The notes: generated by a model from the letters alone, not told the origin. DNA of 11,257 nt from Actinobacteria bacterium UBA7422 (GCA_002469525.1 DKME01000169.1:1-11257); one strand, 5' to 3'; numbered from the stretch's first letter, positions 1 through 6,748 are shown. Made by a program: numbers and translations.

Positions 1-444
1 GATCTGCCGCTACCAAGCTATGAGTATCCGGGGGATGCCGGTTTAGACCTGCGGGCACGACATGGCTTCACACTGGGCCCAGGAGAGCGTTGCCTCATTC
101 CTACCGGAATTTCTATCGCTTTGCCCGCAGGATTGGTGGGAATGATTCACCCGCGTAGCGGGCTGGCGATCAAGTTCGGATTTACCGTTCTGAATTCACC
201 CGGCACAATTGATGCGGGATTCCGTGGAGAGATTGCCGTCATTGGCGTTAACAGTGACACATCGTCAAGTATTACAATTGAACGAGGTGATCGAATCGCC
301 CAACTCGTGATTCAACAGATTCCCGCAATTGAACTGGTGGAAGTCAGTGTGCTACCTGGTTCAGTTCGCAGTGAACGCGGATTTGGATCGAGTGGCGGAT
401 TTGGAATCTCTGTGCAAGACCAAGCTGAAAGGATAGAGGGATGA
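1..444 (+). CDS. dut: dUTP diphosphatase (dUTPase), 5' end missing
   Basis: Hydrolyses dUTP to dUMP and pyrophosphate, which keeps uracil out of DNA and supplies dUMP for thymidylate synthesis; cytosolic homotrimer. The reading frame is open from base 1 and gives 147 codons. Compared with actinobacterial dUTPases of about 150-160 residues, probably only 10-15 N-terminal residues lie left of the window. All five trimeric-dUTPase motifs are visible (numbering from base 1): motif 1 AGLDLRA (13-19), motif 2 PRSGLA (51-56), motif 3 GTIDAGFRGE (68-77), motif 4 GDRIAQLVI (96-104) and the glycine-rich motif 5 GFGSSG (127-132). The residue of motif 3 that packs against the deoxyribose is usually Tyr and is Phe74 here. 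This conservative change keeps the ring, so the enzyme is expected to be active. The stop overlaps the start of the next gene (ATGA), which suggests translational coupling. Confidence 0.97.
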   Translation, partial: DLPLPSYEYPGDAGLDLRARHGFTLGPGERCLIPTGISIALPAGLVGMIHPRSGLAIKFGFTVLNSPGTIDAGFRGEIAVIGVNSDTSSSITIERGDRIAQLVIQQIPAIELVEVSVLPGSVRSERGFGSSGGFGISVQDQAERIEG

Positions 445-1082
445 CCTACCTCAGAGGTGTCGATGGTGGACCCTGGGACGACTCTGACGCTGATGCACCA
501 AGTGAAGGAGTCGGCGAAGAACGCGTAATGGCCTTCGGATCATTGCGTCTGCGTGTTCCCGAAGGTGTCGAAGTTCAGGTTGCTGCAGATCAAGCAACTG
601 GAAAAATTTCGCAAATGACACTGCGTGACGGCGATAGTGGGATGCAACTTCAGCCCTACGCTTCGCGCAAATCAGGTGCCATGTGGCCCGAGGTCATTGA
701 TTCTTTGAAGTCGTCCATCAATGCTTCTGGTGGCTTAGTTGAAACAGTTGAGGGTCCTTTCGGTACCGAGGTGCTGGCTCAGGTGCAAACTCCGGGCGAG
801 GGAAATGCCCTGCAACCAGCGCGTTTTATTGGGGTTGACGGACCGCGCTGGTTCTTGCGAGCCGTTTTCATGGGTCGGGGAGCCCGAGACCGTGAGGCGG
901 CTGCGCGACTGACCAAGATTTTTGAGAGTGCGTTGGTGGTTCGCGGGGTCTCTGCCATGGCACCTGGAGCCCCAATAATTCTCAGCCTTCCGGCGAACAC
1001 CGATACAACTAAAGCCGCACCCGTAAATTCCCCTGACCTGAACCCATTTGTTCGCGGCCCAGAAATAACAGAGATCCGTTAG
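441..1082 (+). CDS. DUF3710 domain-containing protein
   Basis: Conserved actinobacterial protein of unknown function (213 residues), equivalent in position to M. tuberculosis Rv2696c beside dut. Family hallmarks seen: an acidic N-terminus (roughly 8-28), FGSLRLRVPEGVEV (32-45), a QLQPYASRKSG stretch followed by MWPEV (69-85), the very typical GVDGPRWFLR block (131-140), and a C-terminal VVRG...MAPG...LP segment (167-184). No signal peptide or membrane segment is visible, so it is probably cytosolic. The ATG overlaps the dut stop as ATGA, and an AAAGGA ribosome-binding site lies 7 bases upstream inside dut (428-433), which supports this start. The family has no established biochemical role. 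Constant linkage to dut and an OB-fold protein hints at nucleic-acid metabolism, but that is inference only. Confidence 0.92.
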   Translation: MTYLRGVDGGPWDDSDADAPSEGVGEERVMAFGSLRLRVPEGVEVQVAADQATGKISQMTLRDGDSGMQLQPYASRKSGAMWPEVIDSLKSSINASGGLVETVEGPFGTEVLAQVQTPGEGNALQPARFIGVDGPRWFLRAVFMGRGARDREAAARLTKIFESALVVRGVSAMAPGAPIILSLPANTDTTKAAPVNSPDLNPFVRGPEITEIR

Positions 1083-1088
1083 AGGAAC

Positions 1089-1463
1089 ATGAACGCCATA
1101 ACCCGCGCATACAGGAGTCTCACCGCGACAACGGCACAATTGGAGTCGCGAGAACTACGGGATCAGTTTGCTCAGATGAACGAACCTGCTACCCAGCAGA
1201 TTGCCCAGTGCGAACCGGGCACACAGATTGAAGTTGTTGGTACGGTGCGCAGTGTCATTTTTCATCCTCAAATCAAGACACCCTCACTTGAAGCAGAACT
1301 TTATGACGGTTCCGGTGTGGTGACCGTTATCTGGATGGGCCGACGCACTATCCCCGGCATAGTCGCGGGACGCACTATGCGAATCTGTGGTCGATTAACG
1401 TGCAATACAGACCGACGGGTCGTTTTTAACCCCCGATATGAATTGCGACCCTTATCGCGATGA
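1089..1463 (+). CDS. Small OB-fold nucleic-acid-binding protein
   Basis: A 124-residue protein corresponding in size and place to M. tuberculosis Rv2694c. Residues about 44-118 look like a tRNA-anti/OB-fold barrel: a strand IEVVGTVRSVIF, then LEAELYDGSGVVTVIWMG with the usual turn between strands, then a strand with RTMRICGRLT and a closing VVFNPRYEL. This kind of barrel occurs in single-strand nucleic-acid binders and RecG/aspartyl-tRNA-synthetase accessory domains. The ligand of this family is unknown, and no catalytic residues are seen. The N-terminal 40 residues look helical and polar. Six bases separate it from DUF3710. A GAGGA sequence (1082-1086) lies unusually close to the ATG. The stop overlaps the DUF3159 start (ATGA), so it is probably translated from the dut transcript. 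Confidence 0.85.
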   Translation: MNAITRAYRSLTATTAQLESRELRDQFAQMNEPATQQIAQCEPGTQIEVVGTVRSVIFHPQIKTPSLEAELYDGSGVVTVIWMGRRTIPGIVAGRTMRICGRLTCNTDRRVVFNPRYELRPLSR

Positions 1464-2161
1464 ACGGATCCGATCCCACCCAATCAGAGTCCCAACCACA
1501 ACCTGAAAAGGGATTCGAGCACGAAAGTGTGCAAGACCTTCGTGCCGAACGACTCATGCTTGATCGAGCGATCGGCGGATGGCGGGGGCTATTCGACAGT
1601 GGTGCACCCACCTTGGTGTTTGTCATCGTCTACCTCATTACACCCGACAATCTTCAGATTGCTCTCTGGTCCGCGCTCGCATTGGGCGCCGCGATCGCAA
1701 TAGTCCGCGTAATTCGTAAAGACTCACTGCAGCAGGTAATCGCTGGACTCGCTGGGGTTGCTATCGCGGCGGGCTTCTCAGCCTGGACGGGCAGAGCCGA
1801 GAACTTCTTCCTGCCCGGATTGCTCACCAACGCTGCATACGGGAGTGCATTTTTGATCTCGATTCTGGTTCGTTGGCCTCTCTTTGGCGTATTTCTCGGG
1901 TTTTTCACCGGGACAGGGACGAAGTGGCGCGCTGTAACGGAATACCGGAGAGCAGCGGCTGCCGCCACATGGATCTGGGCCGGCATGTTTTTCTTTCGAT
2001 TAGGAGTCCAACTCCCGCTGTACCTCGGTGGTGCAATTGGGGCTCTGGGTGTAATGAAAGTCGTAATGGGTTGGCCGCTATTCCTTGCCAGTGCGTATTT
2101 CACTTACCGAATACTTCAGCCAGTTCACAATAAATTGGAAGCATCCAAGTCAGAGGAGTGA
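1460..2161 (+). CDS. DUF3159 integral membrane protein
   Basis: A 233-residue membrane protein of the actinobacterial DUF3159 family (M. tuberculosis Rv2693c is the positional equivalent). The hydrophilic N-terminus (1-40) is rich in Gln, Glu and Pro and probably cytoplasmic. It is followed by about six hydrophobic segments, near residues 48-62, 66-84, 93-108, 117-149 (likely two passes), 169-183 and 187-217 (one or two passes). Conserved-looking polar features lie in the loops, such as GRAENFFLPGLLTN (111-124) and GTGTKWRAVTEYRR (151-164). The transport or enzymatic role, if any, is unknown. No ribosome-binding site is seen before the ATG, so translation probably depends on coupling through the ATGA overlap with the OB-fold gene. 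Its 3' end overlaps the 3' end of the opposite-strand ceoC gene by 37 bp. Confidence 0.9.
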   Translation: MNGSDPTQSESQPQPEKGFEHESVQDLRAERLMLDRAIGGWRGLFDSGAPTLVFVIVYLITPDNLQIALWSALALGAAIAIVRVIRKDSLQQVIAGLAGVAIAAGFSAWTGRAENFFLPGLLTNAAYGSAFLISILVRWPLFGVFLGFFTGTGTKWRAVTEYRRAAAAATWIWAGMFFFRLGVQLPLYLGGAIGALGVMKVVMGWPLFLASAYFTYRILQPVHNKLEASKSEE

Positions 2162-2811
2162 CCCAGCATCGCTTGCAATGCACTTTCTTGGTGTGGAGCG
2201 GTCACAAAGATTAATTCGTCTCCGATTTCAAGTGAGTCGTCTGCGCTTGGTGTGATCACTCGATCACCACGAACTATTGCTACCAGAGCGGTGTCCTCCG
2301 GCCAGTCCTGCGCACCGACTCGTTGGCCAACTACGGGGGAGTCAAACGCCAAGGTAATTTCGACCAAATCCGCTTCACCTTGTCGGAATGTGAACAGCCG
2401 GACGAGGTCTCCGACCGAAACAGCCTCTTCGACGAGAGCGGAAAGCATTCGAGGCGTGGATACTGCAACGTCAACTCCCCAAGACTCGTCGAACATCCAT
2501 TCGTTTTTGGGGTGATTCACGCGGGCAACCACGCGGGGAACTCCGAATTCGGTCTTGGCAAGAAGCGAGACAACAAGGTTGACTTTGTCGTCACCGGTTG
2601 CCGCCACGACAACGTCACATTCCGATAGTCGAGCCTCTTCCAATGCGGTGATTTCGCACGCATCGGCCATGAGTGTCTCGGCGCCTTTGACCACTCCCGG
2701 CCGTGCCAAAGCTGCATCTCGGTCAAGGAGCAAAATTGCATGCCCACTTTGGAGCAGTTCCCGAGCAATGGCTCGACCCACCTTGCCTGCCCCAGCAATC
2801 GCAACCCTCAT
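2125..2811 (-). CDS. ceoC: TrkA-family potassium uptake protein, CeoC-like (RCK protein)
   Basis: A 228-residue regulatory subunit that binds nucleotide and gates a potassium transporter from the cytoplasmic face. Residues 1-125 form a TrkA-N Rossmann domain: the strand MRVAIAGAGKVG carries GxGxxG (G7, G9, G12), and acidic D30 at the end of the second strand normally contacts the ribose of NAD(H) or ATP. Further signs are ADACE (49-53) and ATGDDKVN (71-78). Residues about 140-217 form a TrkA-C domain, ending in a GDELIFVTAP strand. The MRVAIAGAG opening resembles mycobacterial CeoC (Rv2692). The start ATG overlaps the upstream ceoB stop (ATGA), and an AAAGGA site lies about 5 bases before it (plus-strand 2817-2822), so the two are co-translated. 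TrkA proteins often work as hetero- or homo-oligomers with a membrane partner. No TrkH/TrkG gene is in the window; the adjacent permease is a candidate partner. Confidence 0.92.
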   Translation of the reverse strand: MRVAIAGAGKVGRAIARELLQSGHAILLLDRDAALARPGVVKGAETLMADACEITALEEARLSECDVVVAATGDDKVNLVVSLLAKTEFGVPRVVARVNHPKNEWMFDESWGVDVAVSTPRMLSALVEEAVSVGDLVRLFTFRQGEADLVEITLAFDSPVVGQRVGAQDWPEDTALVAIVRGDRVITPSADDSLEIGDELIFVTAPHQESALQAMLGHSSDLDASNLL

Positions 2812-3479
2812 GAGTTTCCTTTCTCACCTGAAAGCGCAATGTCTTCAATTCGTTCACGGTCTGAAGGAGGAAAAAGCAGATGAACAATATCGCCCTGCTG
2901 TAAGACAAGAGTCGAGGTCGGAAGGACAGCGGCCCCATACCGAGTGATAAATGCGATCCGAGCCGCGGTGGCTTCCTCAAATTCGGAGCCATTGCGACCC
3001 AACCACTGATCATGCAGCGGAACCTCTGCCAGGGTCATGGTCCCGGTTGGGTCGGTGAATTCTTCACTTGCACCGGTGGGCAGAACGGCTTTCATGATCT
3101 CAGTGGCGGTCCATGAAACCGTAGCAACCGTTGGAATGCCCAGGCGCTGGTAGACGGCGGCACGTTTTGGATCGTAGATGCGAGCGATGACGTGTTCCAC
3201 GCCGTAGGTCTCCCGGGCTACTCGGGCGCCAAGGATATTGCTGTTGTCGCCGCTACTGACGGCAGCAAAGGCATGTGCTCGTGCGATTCCCGCAGATTCC
3301 AAGGTTTCACGATCAAAGCCGACTCCTTTGACGGTGATGCCGGTGAAATCAGGGCTTAACTTACGAAAAGCTGATGCTTCCTGGTCCACAACCGCCACAG
3401 AATGTCCCTGTTGGTCCAGCCAAGTGGCGAGCAAGGATCCCACCCGACCACAACCCAAAATCACGATATGCACGTACAC
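2808..3479 (-). CDS. ceoB: TrkA-family potassium uptake protein, CeoB-like (RCK protein)
   Basis: A 223-residue partner of the adjacent CeoC-like protein, with the same two-domain plan. The TrkA-N Rossmann domain covers about residues 1-130, with GCGRVG (9-14), a ribose-contacting acidic D32 in VVDQ, and SSGDNSNI (75-82). The TrkA-C domain covers about 145-217. The GCGRVG opening and ARIYDPKRAAVYQRLGI (99-115) match the CeoB type (Rv2691). Two GTG codons (at 3479 and 3473, read leftward) could start translation. The second gives the family-typical opening MHIVILGCG, so the true N-terminus may be two residues shorter. Neither has a clear ribosome-binding site. The gene is divergent from the permease across a gap of only about 53 bp, so the two promoters must be closely packed. 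Confidence 0.92.
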   Translation of the reverse strand: MYVHIVILGCGRVGSLLATWLDQQGHSVAVVDQEASAFRKLSPDFTGITVKGVGFDRETLESAGIARAHAFAAVSSGDNSNILGARVARETYGVEHVIARIYDPKRAAVYQRLGIPTVATVSWTATEIMKAVLPTGASEEFTDPTGTMTLAEVPLHDQWLGRNGSEFEEATAARIAFITRYGAAVLPTSTLVLQQGDIVHLLFPPSDRERIEDIALSGEKGNS

Positions 3480-3519
3480 ACGCTACACGCTTGAGCCGTC
3501 GCCATGCAGGGCAATCCTC

Positions 3520-3526
3520 GGGAGGT
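3520..3526 (+). promoter_or_regulatory. Ribosome-binding site deciding the permease start
   Basis: GGGAGGT, a strong Shine-Dalgarno match. It lies 6 bases before an in-frame TTG (3533) and 15 bases before an in-frame GTG (3542). The spacing favours TTG at 3533 as the initiation codon. It sits in the short divergent gap between ceoB and the permease. I could not identify a convincing -10/-35 pair for either gene in that gap. Confidence 0.6.
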
Positions 3527-3532
3527 CTACGC

Positions 3533-5479
3533 TTGGGGATCGTGTCAATCGCAGACGGCTTGAAAAGGGTCGTATTGGGTCGGGCTTTGCGCAGTGAACG
3601 ACTTTCTGAAACCTTGTTGCCTAAACGAATTGCCTTGCCCGTTTTTGCAAGTGACGCTTTGTCATCGAACGCCTACGCCACCCAGGAAATTCTCCTTGTT
3701 CTCTCACTTGGCGGTGCATCACTATTTGCCTTTGGTCCATGGATAGCTGCCGGTGTAGTTCTCGTCTACTTCGTAGTTATCGCTTCCTACCGTCAGAATG
3801 TTCGGGCCTACCCGGATGGGGGCGGCGACTATGACGTCGTTTCGGCCAATATCGGTCCGCGGTGGGGCGTATTCGTCGCGAGTTCACTTTTGATTGACTA
3901 CGTGCTCACGGTTGCCGTGTCCATATCTGCAGCAGTTGCGAATCTTGGTTCAACAATTGGATTTGTCGAAAAACATAACGTGTGGTTCGCCGTCGGTTTT
4001 GTAGTGATCATCACGTTGCTGAATCTTCGCGGAGTGAAAGAGTCCGGTGGCATGTTTGCCATTCCGACCTATCTCTTCATCGCCTCAATTTTCATAATGA
4101 TCGGTGTCGCGTTGTTCAAATCGATCACCGGGGAACAGATGCTGGCCGAAAGTGCGGGCTGGAGTGTTTCACATGAAGGAACGCTCACGGGCTTTGCACT
4201 AATTTTCCTGTTGGCACGCTCATTCAGTTCCGGCACGACCGCGTTGACCGGGATAGAGGCCGTTGCAAATGGGGTCCCCTCATTTAGAGAGCCCAAGTCA
4301 AGAAACGCAGCAACGACCTTACTCATGTTGGGAGTGGTCAGCATGCTGATGTTCAGTGGAATCACATGGCTGGCCATGAAAACGGGGGTAAAGGTTGCTC
4401 AAGCCGACAGCGATCTCGTGGGACTTCCCATTGGTGAGACCCAAAAGACTGTGATTGTCCAAGTTGCCGGAGCAGTCTTTGATAATGCGGGCTGGGCGGT
4501 GGTATTCATTTCACTCGCGACAGCCTTAATTTTGACACTAGCCGCTAACACTGCATTTAATGGTTTTCCCGTTATGGGATCAATCCTTGCGCGTGACGGA
4601 TACCTCCCGAGACAATTGCATACACGTGGTGATCGGCTCGCCTTTAGCAATGGCATCTTCGCACTTGCCGGGCTAGCGATCCTCCTTATTATCGCTTTCC
4701 AAGCCGACGTCACCCGACTTATTCAGCTCTACATTATTGGTGTTTTTATCGCATTCACATTAAGCCAATTCGGCATGGTTCGACATTGGGGAAGAATCCT
4801 TAAATCTGAAACCGATCCCAGAGAACGCGCACGTTGCCTTCGTTCACGCGTTGTCAATGCAGTCGGTTTCGTTATGACCGGGACAGTTCTCGTGATCGTG
4901 GTTTTTACAAAGTTCACAAATGGAGCTTGGATCGTTGTCCTCGCAATACCGATAATTTTCTTTGGCATGATGCGAATCAACAGACACTATGAAAAAGTCC
5001 GCCGGGAACTTTCCACTTTGGAAACCGAACATGTAATGCTGCCTTCGCGAGTACATGCCTTGGTATTGGTCTCCAAGATTCATAAACCGACTTTGCGTGC
5101 GATCGCGTACGCCCGGGCCAGTCGGCCCACCGTCCTTGAGGCCGTCACGGTCAACGTCGACGACTCGGAGACCGAGCGTCTGCAGCAGGACTGGATTCGT
5201 CGAGAGATTCCCGTCGCTTTGCGAATCCTTGACTCACCGTACCGAGAGGTAACGCGTCCAATTCTGGACTACGTAAAGGAACTCCGAACCGAGTCACCCA
5301 ACGACCTCATCGCGGTTTTTGTTCCTCAATACGTTGTGGGCCACTGGTGGGAGCAGTTGTTGCACAATCAGTCAGCATTGCGATTGAAGAGTCGACTCCT
5401 CTTTTCCAACTCGGTAATGGTGATTAGTGTCCCGTGGCAACTCGAATCGAGCGAAAATAGTTTAGAAAATGAGTTCTAA
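3533..5479 (+). CDS. APC-superfamily permease, KimA-like probable potassium importer
   Basis: A membrane transporter of the family of mycobacterial Rv2690c and Bacillus subtilis KimA. Starting from TTG 3533 it has 648 residues: a short basic N-terminus, about 12 hydrophobic membrane segments (roughly 30-475) and a soluble C-terminal domain (about 490-640) with a Rossmann/USP-like look (HALVLVSKIH, then TVLEAVTVNVDD). Residues described for K+ coordination in KimA appear conserved: SDALSSNAY gives D41 and Y48 (KimA D36, Y43), IDYVLT gives D122, Y123 and T126 (KimA D117, Y118, T121), and TGIE gives T239 and E242 (KimA T230, E233). The KimA numbering is from memory. The divergent TrkA/RCK pair supports a potassium role. 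The reading frame extends left to an ATG at 3374, but that overlaps ceoB antisense and lacks homology. GTG 3542 is an alternative start. Amino-acid transport cannot be excluded without assay. Confidence 0.93.
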   Translation: MGIVSIADGLKRVVLGRALRSERLSETLLPKRIALPVFASDALSSNAYATQEILLVLSLGGASLFAFGPWIAAGVVLVYFVVIASYRQNVRAYPDGGGDYDVVSANIGPRWGVFVASSLLIDYVLTVAVSISAAVANLGSTIGFVEKHNVWFAVGFVVIITLLNLRGVKESGGMFAIPTYLFIASIFIMIGVALFKSITGEQMLAESAGWSVSHEGTLTGFALIFLLARSFSSGTTALTGIEAVANGVPSFREPKSRNAATTLLMLGVVSMLMFSGITWLAMKTGVKVAQADSDLVGLPIGETQKTVIVQVAGAVFDNAGWAVVFISLATALILTLAANTAFNGFPVMGSILARDGYLPRQLHTRGDRLAFSNGIFALAGLAILLIIAFQADVTRLIQLYIIGVFIAFTLSQFGMVRHWGRILKSETDPRERARCLRSRVVNAVGFVMTGTVLVIVVFTKFTNGAWIVVLAIPIIFFGMMRINRHYEKVRRELSTLETEHVMLPSRVHALVLVSKIHKPTLRAIAYARASRPTVLEAVTVNVDDSETERLQQDWIRREIPVALRILDSPYREVTRPILDYVKELRTESPNDLIAVFVPQYVVGHWWEQLLHNQSALRLKSRLLFSNSVMVISVPWQLESSENSLENEF

Positions 5480-6704
5480 ACCGACATTGGAAATCGGCAG
5501 CCAGTATTTTGCCGAAATAGGCAAGATCACCCACGGCGGGCATTTTCTTGCCCACATTGAAGGTTGCGCCGTATTTGTGCGTGGTGCGATGACCGGCGAA
5601 CAAGCACAAGTTTTGATAACCCACAAAAGACAAAAGGTGTACTTCGGAGTTGCCCAAATGATTATGAAAGGTTCACCCGATCGGGTCGAACCTAGTTGTA
5701 GTGCGAGTTCAGTGTGCGGTGGCTGCGATTTCCAATTTGTGAGTTTTCAGCACCAAATTGTTCTGAAAACTATGGTTCTTAAAGACTCCCTTCAACGATT
5801 CGCCCAACTAGATTCACGCCGGGTGGACGAACTCGTGGGTGCTGGGGTACTTCCCATTGGCGACGCCAGCGGATTGAGGTGGCGTGGCCGAGCCCGTTTC
5901 CACTGGGACGGTTCATGGCACATGCACGAGTACCGAAGCGATCACATGGTCGAGACAATGAATTGCACGACGGTAACGAGCCAAGTTGGGGAGAAGCTTG
6001 CCCAACTCGAGCGGGCTGAAGGTTTGGAACCAGGCGAGTACACCTTTGCACAAGGAGCGGTGGGGGTCAGTGTTGTTGGGCCCAATGGGTTTAAGTCTGG
6101 GCCAGAAACCGTTGTGCGCGAGTTTGCCGGAATCGAATGGGAGACGGGGCCGCGAGATTTTTGGCAATCAAATGCAGCTTTGCTGCCACTTGTTGATGAG
6201 TCAATGCAGGCGAGCGGTGCATTTGCACGGGGAGGCCATTGGTGGGACCTTTATGCCGGTGTAGGCGTTTTCACGGAAGTGATTGCAAGAAATATTGGCA
6301 GCAATGGCACGGTCACCAGCGTTGAGGGCAACAGGGCAACCTCTGAAGCGGCGCGTAAAAAATTTGCTCATTACTCCGAAGGATCGGGTGCCTCAATTGG
6401 TGTAATTACCAGCAGCGTCGAACGTTTCGTGGCCAATGTGCGGAAGACACATTCAACCCCCGACGGCGTCTTTCTTGACCCTCCACGGTCCGGAGCAGGT
6501 CTTGCGGTGTGCACCGAACTGCGTGAACTAGAGCCCAACTGGATCCTCTATCTTGCCTGTGATCCAGTCGCCCTAGCTCGAGACGCACGGGAATTGTGCT
6601 CGGATGGAACTTTCGAGTTGATAGCACTGACCGCATGGGATGCGTTCCCGATGACCCACCACTTTGAGTCCTTGGCAGTTTTTCGAAACACCAAAGTATC
6701 TTGA
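5469..6704 (+). CDS. TRAM-domain RNA (uracil-C5)-methyltransferase, TrmA/RlmD (RumA) family
   Basis: A SAM-dependent enzyme methylating carbon 5 of a uridine in rRNA or tRNA; cytosolic, 411 residues. The N-terminal TRAM domain (about 5-65) binds RNA. Four cysteines in the pattern that holds the 4Fe-4S cluster in RumA are present: C77, C83, C86 and C166. The Rossmann methyltransferase domain shows FWQSN (231-235), SAM motif DLYAGVG (260-266), DPPRSG (337-342), the nucleophile Cys364 in LACDPVALARD, and the general-base Glu400 in the MTHHFES motif. All catalytic elements are therefore intact. Whether the target is rRNA (RlmD/RlmC type) or tRNA cannot be read from sequence. The ATG lies inside the end of the permease gene (11-bp overlap) with no clear Shine-Dalgarno sequence, so it is probably coupled to it. 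The last codons and TGA stop lie inside the palindrome that precedes acnA. Confidence 0.94.
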   Translation: MSSKPTLEIGSQYFAEIGKITHGGHFLAHIEGCAVFVRGAMTGEQAQVLITHKRQKVYFGVAQMIMKGSPDRVEPSCSASSVCGGCDFQFVSFQHQIVLKTMVLKDSLQRFAQLDSRRVDELVGAGVLPIGDASGLRWRGRARFHWDGSWHMHEYRSDHMVETMNCTTVTSQVGEKLAQLERAEGLEPGEYTFAQGAVGVSVVGPNGFKSGPETVVREFAGIEWETGPRDFWQSNAALLPLVDESMQASGAFARGGHWWDLYAGVGVFTEVIARNIGSNGTVTSVEGNRATSEAARKKFAHYSEGSGASIGVITSSVERFVANVRKTHSTPDGVFLDPPRSGAGLAVCTELRELEPNWILYLACDPVALARDARELCSDGTFELIALTAWDAFPMTHHFESLAVFRNTKVS

Positions 6705-6717
6705 CGTCAAGATACTT
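6694..6717. promoter_or_regulatory. Perfect 24-bp palindrome, probable operator O1 of acnA
   Basis: Bases 6694-6705 (AAGTATCTTGAC) are followed directly by their exact reverse complement (6706-6717). The symmetry is perfect with no central spacer, as expected for a homodimeric repressor site. The site includes the stop codon of the methyltransferase gene and lies about 42-65 bases before the acnA start. As RNA it could fold a 10-bp stem with an ACGT loop, but no T-run follows on either strand, so an intrinsic terminator is unlikely. Size and symmetry suit a MarR- or TetR-type regulator. A TamR-like MarR regulator is a reasonable candidate because Streptomyces TamR controls the aconitase gene sacA; I have not compared its known sites. 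Confidence 0.75.
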
Positions 6718-6727
6718 GTGATATCTT
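6701..6727 (+). promoter_or_regulatory. Possible acnA promoter (-35 TTGACG, -10 TATCTT)
   Basis: TTGACG at 6701-6706 resembles a -35 box and TATCTT at 6722-6727 a -10 box. The 15-bp spacing is shorter than ideal. Transcription would start near 6734 and leave a leader of about 25 bases containing the GGGAGGT ribosome-binding site. The -35 falls inside the perfect palindrome and the -10 inside the second copy, so repressor and RNA polymerase would compete. This is tentative: both boxes coincide with operator sequence and could be accidental. Confidence 0.3.
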
Positions 6728-6739
6728 GGCATCAAGCTA
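6722..6739. promoter_or_regulatory. Second, imperfect operator copy O2 before acnA
   Basis: TATCTTGGCATCAAGCTA matches the core of the upstream palindrome, TATCTTGACGTCAAGATA (6697-6714), at 15 of 18 positions. Its own dyad is degenerate (6 of 9 base pairs). The two centres are 25 bp apart, so the sites form a tandem of one strong and one weak copy. Binding here would cover the region between the proposed -10 element and the acnA ribosome-binding site, consistent with repression. Confidence 0.6.
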
Positions 6740-6748
6740 ATGTGACCT

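Noticed and set aside
735..1139. Minus-strand open frame of 134 codons opposite DUF3710
   Set aside because: It lies antisense to a recognisable family member, has a composition rich in Cys, Arg and Ser with no motif, and is best explained as a shadow.
1654..2103. Minus-strand open frame of 149 codons opposite DUF3159
   Set aside because: It is wholly antisense to a well-supported membrane protein and shows low-complexity Ala/Pro/Arg translation without domain features.
3516..3525. CCTC/GAGG inverted repeat that could hide the permease ribosome-binding site
   Set aside because: The arms are only 4 bp and the 2-base loop is too small to form an RNA hairpin.
3543..3548. Consensus TTGACA on the minus strand as a -35 box for ceoB
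   Set aside because: No acceptable -10 element occurs 16-18 bases downstream; the best candidate (TAGACC) is only 14 bases away and poor.
6694..6717. Palindrome as an intrinsic terminator of the methyltransferase gene
   Set aside because: The perfect dyad could fold as a hairpin, but no T-tract follows on either strand and a related second copy lies beside it, which fits an operator better.
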